From Shimwellia pseudoproteus (GTDB taxonomy: Bacteria; Pseudomonadota; Gammaproteobacteria; Enterobacterales; Enterobacteriaceae), in the NCBI RefSeq assembly GCF_016415625.1, contig NZ_WBXP01000020.1, positions 1-64,000 on the forward strand: 64,000 nt of DNA, in the 5' to 3' direction. A program made the position numbers and the translations under genes. Below the pieces are notes generated by a model. That model searched no databases. It had not been told where the DNA came from and saw only the letters and a list, made by a program, of their open reading frames with translations. Below, in pieces: positions 56,901-64,000 of the stretch (its first letter is position 1; each line of letters begins with the position of its first letter).

Positions 56901-57818
56901 ATGGCAGACTGGACGCAGAAATTACGCTTACACCACTGGCAAATGCTGGTGGCGATTGCCGAACAGGGCAACCTGACCCAGGTGGCGCGGATGATGAATA
57001 TCACCCAGCCAGCGCTATCCAAGTGGTTACTCTCGCTGGAAGAAGACGTCGGCTTTGCCCTGTTCGAGCGCCACCGTAAAGGCTTACGGCCAACGGACGG
57101 CGGCAAATTACTGCTGGAGCACGCCCGGCGGGTGATTAATGATGTCGAGCGTTCCCGCAATGAGCTGGAGCGTTTCCGGCGGGGCGGTATGGTCGGCAGC
57201 CTGAAAGTGGGCTGTTCGCCGGTGGCCACCGACTGTGTCGCCCAGGCTATCCTCAGCCTGCTGGACGAGCTGCCCGGTTTGCATTTGCACATCGCCGAAA
57301 TGGTCATGACACCGCTGTTGCAGGATCTGCTAACCGGCAATCTGGATGTGGTGGTGGGCCGGGTGGGCGGTAAGGCCCTGAATTTGCCGCTGAACTACCG
57401 GGTGCTGTATACCGAACCGGTGTGCTTTGTGGCCCGTAATGACCACCCCCTCACCCACCAGCCGCAAATCAACTGGGAAGCCCTCGCCCCCTGGCGCTGG
57501 ATTGTCTGGCCCGCCAGTACCCCAATTCGTATCAGTATCGACAGTGCCCTGGTGGATAACGGGGTGATGATGCCGGAAAACACCATTGAATCCGCCTCGA
57601 TGAATGTCACAGTGAATATGCTGCAAAGCAGCGATATGATCTCTATCCTTTCTCTGCGCCTTGCCCAGCGCTACGCCCGCCAGGGGCAGTTATCGATCCT
57701 GCCGTTGCCGCGCATCGAACAAAAAGGCAGCGTCGGGGTGTTCTGGCGTAAAAATCACCTGGCGTCTGCGGCACTACAGCGGTTTATTTTTCACCTCCAG
57801 CAGCCGCCGGTGAGCTGA
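56901..57818 (+). CDS. mhbR: LysR-family regulator MhbR
   Basis: 305 residues. N-terminal helix-turn-helix (about 10-65, GNLTQVARMMNITQPALSKWL) and a substrate-binding domain. Divergent from mhbT, the usual arrangement for an activator of the gentisate operon induced by 3-hydroxybenzoate. GGAGG is six bases before the ATG at 56901; a reading from 56811 would cover the promoter. Confidence 0.9.
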   Translation: MADWTQKLRLHHWQMLVAIAEQGNLTQVARMMNITQPALSKWLLSLEEDVGFALFERHRKGLRPTDGGKLLLEHARRVINDVERSRNELERFRRGGMVGSLKVGCSPVATDCVAQAILSLLDELPGLHLHIAEMVMTPLLQDLLTGNLDVVVGRVGGKALNLPLNYRVLYTEPVCFVARNDHPLTHQPQINWEALAPWRWIVWPASTPIRISIDSALVDNGVMMPENTIESASMNVTVNMLQSSDMISILSLRLAQRYARQGQLSILPLPRIEQKGSVGVFWRKNHLASAALQRFIFHLQQPPVS

Positions 57819-57887
57819 ACGCCGCCCAAGTAATTGTGTCTGCTGACCGTTTATTCGCGGAATCTTTGTTATGCTCATAATTCATGA

Positions 57888-57903
57888 TGTGATCAGTAGC
57901 ACA
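57888..57903 (+). promoter_or_regulatory. CRP site upstream of yohJK
   Basis: TGTGATCAGTAGCACA fits TGTGA-N6-TCACA with one mismatch, 50 bases before the yohJ start. It suggests catabolite control of yohJK, in line with a carbon-transport role. Confidence 0.65.
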
Positions 57904-57952
57904 TACTTAAGTTTAATTGTATGATGAATACGTTCTTTCAAGAGTGAGCACC

Positions 57953-58354
57953 ATGCGCAAGTTACTATTAACCCTATGGCAGTACCTTCGGGCCTTTGTC
58001 CTGATTTACGCCTGTTTATATGCGGGGATTGGCATCGCCTCCCTGCTTCCTATTACTATCCCCGGCAGCATTATCGGTATGCTGATTTTGTTCCTGTTGC
58101 TGGGGCTGCAAATCATGCCACCTGATTGGGTAATGCCCGGCTGCTATTTGCTTATTCGCTATATGGCGCTGTTATTTGTCCCTATTGGTGTTGGGGTTAT
58201 GCAGTATTTTGATTTATTACGTACGCAATTTGGCCCGGTGGTTGTCTCCTGCGTAATCAGTACCTTCGTGGTACTGGTAGTGGTGAGCTGGTGTTCTCAT
58301 CTGGTTCACGGTGAGAAAAAGATCATTGGTCATAAAGGGGCAGATAAAAAATGA
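57953..58354 (+). CDS. yohJ: LrgA-type membrane protein YohJ
   Basis: 133 residues (E. coli 132), four membrane segments; LrgA/CidA family with [13 protein letters not shown] and [13 protein letters not shown]. It works with YohK. LrgAB-type pairs are now seen as small organic acid (pyruvate) transporters rather than holins, which is family knowledge. The ATG at 57953 matches the E. coli length; codons from 57917 are upstream leader. Its stop overlaps the yohK start (ATGA). Confidence 0.92.
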   Translation: MRKLLLTLWQYLRAFVLIYACLYAGIGIASLLPITIPGSIIGMLILFLLLGLQIMPPDWVMPGCYLLIRYMALLFVPIGVGVMQYFDLLRTQFGPVVVSCVISTFVVLVVVSWCSHLVHGEKKIIGHKGADKK

Positions 58355-59046
58355 TGAGTTATATCTGGTGGTCGTTACCATTAACGCTGCTGGTATTTTT
58401 AGGGGCCCGTAAATTAGGGTCGTTAATAAAGAATCCGTTATTAAACCCGCTACTGGTTTCCCTGGTGGTGATTATTCCGATTCTGCTGCTCACCCATATC
58501 CCTTACGACCATTATTTTAAGGGCAGCAAAATACTCAACGATCTGCTGCAACCGGCGGTGGTGGCGCTGGCCTTTCCGCTGTATGAGCAGCTGCACCAGA
58601 TCCGCGCCCGCTGGAAATCCATCATCGCCATCTGCTTTTTAGGTAGCCTGATTGCCATGGTTACCGGTACGGCAATTGCCCTCGCCCTGGGCGCCACACC
58701 GGAAATCGCCGCGTCGATTATGCCCAAGTCAGTGACCACACCAATTGCCATGGCGGTAAGCAGCAGCCTGGGCGGTATTCCGGCCATCAGTGCGGTGTGC
58801 GTTATCTTTGTCGGGATCCTCGGGGCGGTGTTCGGCCCGACCCTGCTGAGCATGATGCGCATCACCACCAAAGCCGCCCGGGGGTTGTCTATCGGTGCCG
58901 CCTCCCACGCCCTGGGTACCGCGCGCTGTGCGGAGATGGACTTCCAGGAAGGGGCATTTAGCTCGTTGTCACTGGTAATTTGCGGGATTATTACCTCACT
59001 GTTGGCACCTTTCCTGTTCCCGGTGGTGATGGCCGTCTTTGGCTAA
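58351..59046 (+). CDS. yohK: LrgB-type membrane protein YohK
   Basis: 231 residues, the E. coli length, about six to seven membrane segments. LrgB family signatures: [19 protein letters not shown] and [16 protein letters not shown]. Partner of YohJ and translationally coupled to it. cdd follows after 129 bases with its own CRP-type promoter. Confidence 0.93.
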   Translation: MMSYIWWSLPLTLLVFLGARKLGSLIKNPLLNPLLVSLVVIIPILLLTHIPYDHYFKGSKILNDLLQPAVVALAFPLYEQLHQIRARWKSIIAICFLGSLIAMVTGTAIALALGATPEIAASIMPKSVTTPIAMAVSSSLGGIPAISAVCVIFVGILGAVFGPTLLSMMRITTKAARGLSIGAASHALGTARCAEMDFQEGAFSSLSLVICGIITSLLAPFLFPVVMAVFG

Positions 59047-59048
59047 TG

Positions 59049-59152
59049 TGTGATTACTATCACAATTTATTGATATTAATTACATAACTTGCACTGGCAG
59101 ACAGACGAGGATCACATATAAAGTGGGCGCAGATCCGTAAACTGCGGTTCTA
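59049..59152 (+). promoter_or_regulatory. cdd promoter with two CRP sites
   Basis: TGTGATTACTATCACA (59049-59064) is a perfect TGTGA-N6-TCACA. A second, weaker site ends in TCACA at 59114-59118 (59103-59118). The centres are 54 bases apart. TAAACT at 59140-59145 is a fair -10, which places the downstream CRP site about 41 bases before transcription start. This is the CRP/CytR layout known for cdd in E. coli; CytR would bind between the sites. Confidence 0.75.
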
Positions 59153-59175
59153 TTCACTTGCTATGAGGCACAGCC

Positions 59176-60060
59176 ATGGATCCTCGTTTTTCTCCTGTCG
59201 TAACCACCCTGCCGGAAGCGCTGCGCGCGGCGCTTACCCCGCTGCTGACGGTAGCCCATTTCCCGGCGATGCTTAGCGCACCCCAGGTTGAACAGCTTAA
59301 ACAGGCCAGCGGACTCAACGATAGCGAGCTGGCTTTTGCGCTGCTGCCGCTGGCCGCCGCCTGCGCACACACTGAGATTTCCCATTTTAACGTCGGGGCG
59401 ATTGCCCGCGGCATCAGCGGTAATCTCTACTTTGGTGCCAATATGGAGTTCCCCGGCACCACCATGCAGCAGACGATTCATGCCGAACAGAGCGCTATCA
59501 CCCACGCCTGGATGCGCGGTGAAAAAGCCCTGACCGATATCACGGTTAACTACACCCCGTGCGGCCACTGCCGCCAGTTTATGAATGAGCTGAACAGCGG
59601 CACCGGGCTGACTATCCACCTGCCAGGCCGCCAGCCGGGAACGTTAGGGCAGTATCTGCCGGACGCGTTCGGCCCGCGAGATCTGGCTATCACCACCCTA
59701 CTGCTGGATGACATCAACCACGGGTTGCAGGCCGACGGCGACGCACTAACCCAGGCCGCCATTGCGGCAGCCAACCGCAGCCACGCGCCCTATAGCCACG
59801 CCCCTTCCGGGGTTGCGCTGGAGATGAAAGACGGCACCATCCTGCCGGGCAGTTATGCGGAAAATGCCGCCTATAACCCGTCACTCCCGCCATTGCAGGC
59901 AGCGCTTAATCTGGCGTGGCTTTCAGGGTACCGGCCTGACGATATTCAGCGCGCGATACTGGCAGAAAAAGCCACTGCGCTGCTGGTCCAGTGGGATGCC
60001 ACCGTGGCGACGTTAAAATCCCTCAACTGCCCGGCAATTGAGCGCGTATTACCCGCCTGA
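59176..60060 (+). CDS. cdd: Cytidine deaminase
   Basis: 294 residues, exactly the E. coli length; dimeric zinc enzyme that deaminates cytidine and deoxycytidine. The N-terminal catalytic domain has H102-A-E104 and P-C129-G-H-C132 (zinc ligands H102, C129, C132; general acid/base E104). The C-terminal domain is the degenerate repeat. Strong CRP sites upstream. Confidence 0.97.
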   Translation: MDPRFSPVVTTLPEALRAALTPLLTVAHFPAMLSAPQVEQLKQASGLNDSELAFALLPLAAACAHTEISHFNVGAIARGISGNLYFGANMEFPGTTMQQTIHAEQSAITHAWMRGEKALTDITVNYTPCGHCRQFMNELNSGTGLTIHLPGRQPGTLGQYLPDAFGPRDLAITTLLLDDINHGLQADGDALTQAAIAAANRSHAPYSHAPSGVALEMKDGTILPGSYAENAAYNPSLPPLQAALNLAWLSGYRPDDIQRAILAEKATALLVQWDATVATLKSLNCPAIERVLPA

Positions 60061-60178
60061 TCCGCCCGCCAGACAGGTTTATTAGCCTGAATGGCGAAAA
60101 AGTCCCCACCCGCTCGCACATTCCTTGCGCTGAGCCGGGTGGTAAAGTAACTTGGATTTACTTTCATTTAGGTACTGA

Positions 60179-60916
<738 letters not shown>

Positions 60917-60933
60917 CCGCCGCATAAACGGTG

Positions 60934-60968
60934 ACAACAGACCGGTAACAATAGACCGGTAACAACAG
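60934..60968. repeat. Short 14-bp tandem repeat
   Basis: ACAACAGACCGGTA (60934-60947) is followed directly by ACAATAGACCGGTA (60948-60961) and half a unit (60962-60968), between the sanA stop and its terminator. Probably a replication slippage product. Confidence 0.7.
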
Positions 60969-60970
60969 CA

Positions 60971-61007
60971 ACGACGCCCGGGTAATAACCACCGGGCGTC
61001 GTCGTTT
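60971..61007. terminator. Bidirectional terminator sanA/mglC
   Basis: ACGACGCCCGG (60971-60981) pairs with CCGGGCGTCGT (60992-61002), 11 bp, with a short T-run on the plus strand. It lies between the convergent sanA and mglC ends. Confidence 0.8.
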
Positions 61008-61031
61008 AGCGGGACAGGTAACGCAATAAGG

Positions 61032-62042
61032 TTACTTTTTGCGGGCGTATTTCAGGGAGTCCAGCGCCACGGCGAAGATGATAATCGCCCCTTTGATAAT
61101 GTACTGCCAGTAAGGGTTAACCCCGATATAGGTCAGCCCGTAGTTGATAACGGTAAAGATGATAACCCCGGTCACCACGCCGACCACGGTCCCGACCCCA
61201 CCGCTGAATGACACCCCGCCCACCACACAGGCGGCAATGGCGTCCATCTCATACATAAAGCCGAGGTTGTTGGTGGCAGAGCCGATACGCCCGGCTTCCA
61301 GCATACCGCCGAAGGCGTAGAACACCCCGGAAAGCGCATACACCATCATCAGGTTAAGGCCGACATTCACCCCGGAAACCCGCGCGGCATCCGGGTTACC
61401 GCCAATGGCAAAAATATTTTTCCCGAAGCGGGTTTTGTTCCACAGTACCCAGACAAACGCGATGGCAAACAGCGCATAGAAAGTAATATAAGAGAGCCGG
61501 AAACTGCCCAGCGCCACAAATCCCTGGGTAAAGGTCGAGAAGTGGGCATCAAACCCGGAGATAGGCGACGCACCGACAAAATCGTAGTACAGCGAGTTGA
61601 TCCCATAAACAATAATCATGGTGCCGAGGGTGGTAATAAACGGTGTCACATTGAGGTAAGCAATGATAATGCCGTTCAGCATCCCGATAACCGCCCCCAC
61701 GGCGCAAACAATCAAAATCACCACCGGGATCGGCATAGTCGCCATATCCGGGAAGACTTTATTGGCGTTATCCATTGCCTGTAACAGGGTGGCGGCCACC
61801 ACCGCCGCCAGACCCACCTGACGCCCGGCGGATAAGTCCGTCCCCTGGGTGACAATCAGCCCGGCGACCCCAAGGGCAATAATAATACGCACGGAGGACT
61901 GGGTAAGAATATTACTCAGGTTCAGTAAGCTTAAAAATGTCGGGTCCTGGGCAATAATAACCAACAGCAAAATAAGCAGCACGACATATAACCCGCCCTG
62001 CTTCAAATAGTGAAAAACTCTTTTTTTATCTAGCACACTCAT
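61032..62042 (-). CDS. mglC: Galactose/methyl galactoside ABC permease MglC
   Basis: 336 residues, the E. coli length, about ten membrane segments; ribose/galactose-type permease (IIALGVAGLIVTQGTDLSAGRQVGL in part; NKTRFGKNIFAIGGN as EAA-like loop). Imports galactose and beta-methylgalactoside with MglA and MglB. The ATG at 62042 (M-S-V-L-D-K-K) matches the family; a reading from 62075 would overlap mglA. Gap to mglA 13 bases. Confidence 0.95.
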   Translation of the reverse strand: MSVLDKKRVFHYLKQGGLYVVLLILLLVIIAQDPTFLSLLNLSNILTQSSVRIIIALGVAGLIVTQGTDLSAGRQVGLAAVVAATLLQAMDNANKVFPDMATMPIPVVILIVCAVGAVIGMLNGIIIAYLNVTPFITTLGTMIIVYGINSLYYDFVGASPISGFDAHFSTFTQGFVALGSFRLSYITFYALFAIAFVWVLWNKTRFGKNIFAIGGNPDAARVSGVNVGLNLMMVYALSGVFYAFGGMLEAGRIGSATNNLGFMYEMDAIAACVVGGVSFSGGVGTVVGVVTGVIIFTVINYGLTYIGVNPYWQYIIKGAIIIFAVALDSLKYARKK

Positions 62043-62055
62043 GACGGGCCCCTGA

Positions 62056-63576
62056 TTAAAGATGCAAAGACGCAAGGCGTAAAATATCGCTCTGCGTTGC
62101 TGTTTTAGTGTCTACTGTGCCTGCTACCAGGCCATTACTCATTACCAGAATGCGGTCAGTTATCCCCAGCAACTCAGGCATTTCAGAAGAAATAATAATG
62201 ATGCCCTTGCCCTTTTTCGCCAGTTCAGCAATCAGCTGATAAATTTCAAACTTAGCGCCCACATCAATACCGCGGGTCGGTTCATCAAGCATTAATATTT
62301 CCGGCTGGGTCAGCAACCAGCGGCCAATAATCACTTTCTGCTGATTACCACCGGATAACGACCCTATTTGGGTACGGTGGCCCGGGGTTTTAACGCGCAT
62401 GGCATCAATCACCCACTGGGTATCGCTTTTCATGCGCGAGTTATCCAGCAGGCCGACTTTGTTTTTATAATTACGAATATTAGAAATCAGCGAGTTAAAA
62501 TTAATATCCAGGTAGGCATAAATCCCCGTGGAGCGGCGCTCTTCGGTCACCAGGGCGAAGCCATGATTAATCGCCTCATTGGCGGAGTGGTTATTAATTG
62601 ATTTACCGTGCAGCTTAATGGTACCGCCCGATTTTTCCCGAATACCGAACAGGGTCTCGACAATATCAGTACGCTTTGCCCCCACCAGCCCGGCAATCCC
62701 GAGGATCTCCCCTTTATGGAGATCAAAAGAGACATCGCGGATCGACGGCTGGCGCAGGGAGGTCAGATTACGCACTTCAAGGATAACCTCCCCGGGGACG
62801 TTTTCTTTATCCGGGAAGCGCTGGTTCAGTGAACGCCCAACCATCATGGCGATGATTTTATCCATATCCAGCCCGGTGAGGGACTGGGTGGTGATCCACT
62901 GGCCGTCCCGCAGGATGGTTATCTCATCACATAGCTGGAATATTTCTTCCATTTTATGCGAGATATAAACGATGCCACAGCCGCGATCTTTAAGTTTGCG
63001 GATAATCGTGAACAGGTGATTGACTTCTTTTTCTGTCAGCGACGAGGTTGGCTCATCCATAATGACAATTTTGGCATTATAGGAGAATGCCCGGGCAATT
63101 TCGATCATCTGCATCTGGGATACCGACAGGGTACCCACTTTCGCTTTTGGATCGATATCAATATCCAGCTCGTCAAATATCGCCCGGGTATCGCGATACA
63201 TTTTCGCCTGATCGACAAACATCCCTTTGGTGGGGTAACGCCCCAGCCACATATTATCCATCACCGTCCGTTGCAGGACGAGGTTAAGCTCCTGGTGGAC
63301 CATTGAAATACCATTTTCCAGCGCTTCTTTAGCACTGGAAAAATCAATCTCATGCCCCTGGAATAATATTTCACCGGAATCTTTTTTATAAATACCAAAC
63401 AGGCATTTAAGTAACGTAGATTTCCCTGCACCATTTTCGCCCATCAGGGCATGTATAGAATGGGGACGTACTTTTAAATTGACGTTATCAAGGGCTTTAA
63501 CGCCGGGGAACGACTTATTAATTGCCGTCATTTCCAGCAGGTATTCACCCGATGTTTGTGTTGGTTCACTCACCAT
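62056..63576 (-). CDS. mglA: Galactose/methyl galactoside ABC ATPase MglA
   Basis: 506 residues, the E. coli length; two fused nucleotide-binding domains. The first has Walker [10 protein letters not shown] (46-54), LSVSQMQM and Walker [12 protein letters not shown]. The second has the degenerate P-loop GLVGAKRTD, signature LSGGNQQKV and [11 protein letters not shown]. The ATG at 63576 (M-V-S) gives the family N-terminus. It is separated from mglB by 123 bases holding strong hairpins. Confidence 0.96.
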   Translation of the reverse strand: MVSEPTQTSGEYLLEMTAINKSFPGVKALDNVNLKVRPHSIHALMGENGAGKSTLLKCLFGIYKKDSGEILFQGHEIDFSSAKEALENGISMVHQELNLVLQRTVMDNMWLGRYPTKGMFVDQAKMYRDTRAIFDELDIDIDPKAKVGTLSVSQMQMIEIARAFSYNAKIVIMDEPTSSLTEKEVNHLFTIIRKLKDRGCGIVYISHKMEEIFQLCDEITILRDGQWITTQSLTGLDMDKIIAMMVGRSLNQRFPDKENVPGEVILEVRNLTSLRQPSIRDVSFDLHKGEILGIAGLVGAKRTDIVETLFGIREKSGGTIKLHGKSINNHSANEAINHGFALVTEERRSTGIYAYLDINFNSLISNIRNYKNKVGLLDNSRMKSDTQWVIDAMRVKTPGHRTQIGSLSGGNQQKVIIGRWLLTQPEILMLDEPTRGIDVGAKFEIYQLIAELAKKGKGIIIISSEMPELLGITDRILVMSNGLVAGTVDTKTATQSDILRLASLHL

Positions 63577-63629
63577 AAAAATACCTGGCAACGCTATAAT
63601 AAGCGCCCGTCATACATTGGCAAATGGCA

Positions 63630-63681
63630 TGTCAGACATACCGTTAACATTATCTGACAGGCGGCAGGGCGCCACCTGTCA
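63630..63681 (-). other. Overlapping hairpins between mglB and mglA
   Basis: TGTCAGA (63630-63636) can pair with TCTGACA (63653-63659), and TGACAGGCGGC (63655-63665) can pair with GCCACCTGTCA (63671-63681). Both use TGACA at 63655-63659, so they exclude each other. A structured mglB-mglA gap is known to lower mglA expression relative to mglB in E. coli. Confidence 0.65.
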
Positions 63682-63699
63682 TGGTGACTACACCAGGGG

Positions 63700-64000
63700 T
63701 TATTTACCGGTGAATTGGCTCAGGTTGTCTTTATCGACCCCAACATAAGGAACGCGGACGATTTTCTGTTCCAGTTTCCAGGTGGTCCCTTCTGCGGCAG
63801 GTTTGCCCTGGGCCAGATTCTTCGCCAGATCAAAGGTGGCCTTCGCCTGATTGTTCGCGTCGTTAAGCACCGTACCGGCCATCGCGCCGGACTTCACCAG
63901 CGCCAGCGCTTCTGGCAGGGCATCCACCCCAAATACCGGAATAGACGATTTATTGTGGGCCTTGAGCGCTTCTACCGCCCCCATGGCCATGGCGTCGTTG
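63700..64000 (-). CDS. mglB: D-galactose-binding periplasmic protein MglB, C-terminal part
   Basis: About 100 C-terminal residues of the galactose/glucose-binding protein, running off the right edge of the window. The segment [12 protein letters not shown], then [11 protein letters not shown] and [13 protein letters not shown], are those of MglB, including ligand-contact residues of the C-terminal lobe. The frame continues to position 64000; the ATG at 63990 is internal. Expected start lies about 700 bases beyond the window. First gene of mglBAC. Confidence 0.93.
   Translation of the reverse strand, partial: NDAMAMGAVEALKAHNKSSIPVFGVDALPEALALVKSGAMAGTVLNDANNQAKATFDLAKNLAQGKPAAEGTTWKLEQKIVRVPYVGVDKDNLSQFTGK

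Overview
The window is chromosomal DNA from an enteric bacterium of the family Enterobacteriaceae that is not Escherichia coli itself. Nearly every gene has a clear E. coli counterpart of almost equal length (metG, mrp, ahpCF, the ent/fep genes, yehWXYZ, bglX, dld, dusC, cdd, sanA, mglBAC). The DNA is GC-rich by eye, and it carries the gentisate (mhb) operon known from Klebsiella. The genus cannot be fixed from the sequence alone. No rRNA, tRNA, CRISPR array or prophage was seen.

Layout. (1) 1-97 is the left end of an IS903/IS102-type (IS5 family) insertion sequence running out of the window. (2) 432-6774 is a block matching E. coli yeaX-yeaW-yeaV-dmlA-dmlR: a carnitine/betaine-type Rieske oxygenase with its reductase, a BCCT transporter, and D-malate dehydrogenase with its LysR activator. 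(3) 6761-8150 holds an orphan prepilin peptidase and an RcnB-like periplasmic protein. (4) 8213-11504 is mrp/metG. (5) 11727-39791 is a 28-kb block that in E. coli lies elsewhere: uspG, ahpF-ahpC, dsbG, kdgT, ybdL, ybdD-cstA, then the enterobactin genes entHABEC, fepB, entS, fepDGC, entF-ybdZ-fes and fepA. (6) 39911-51677 returns to the metG neighbourhood of E. coli: yohO, yehWXY-osmF, bglX, dld, pbpG, yohC, yohD, dusC. (7) 51754-57818 is an mhbRTDHIM gentisate island. (8) 57953-64000 is yohJK, cdd, sanA and mglCA(B), with mglB cut by the window end.

How the genes work together. The ent/fep block encodes synthesis (EntCBAEFH with YbdZ), export (EntS), outer-membrane and ABC uptake (FepA, FepBDGC) and hydrolysis (Fes) of enterobactin, under three Fur-type divergent promoter regions. 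entD, the phosphopantetheinyl transferase gene next to fepA in E. coli, is not here. The mhb operon would take 3-hydroxybenzoate through gentisate, maleylpyruvate and fumarylpyruvate to pyruvate and fumarate. The yea block could take up a trimethylammonium compound, cleave off trimethylamine and feed a C4 acid towards malate oxidation.

Most notable oddities. fepA has an eight-A tract that puts its natural start codon out of frame. The leaders of fepA and osmF share an imperfect palindromic element that encloses a ribosome-binding-like sequence in a predicted stem. bglX has an in-frame amber stop seven codons before its ancestral end. Several intergenic regions carry unassigned inverted repeats. 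No wholly new multi-gene system was recognised. The fepA/osmF leader element is the best candidate for something undescribed.
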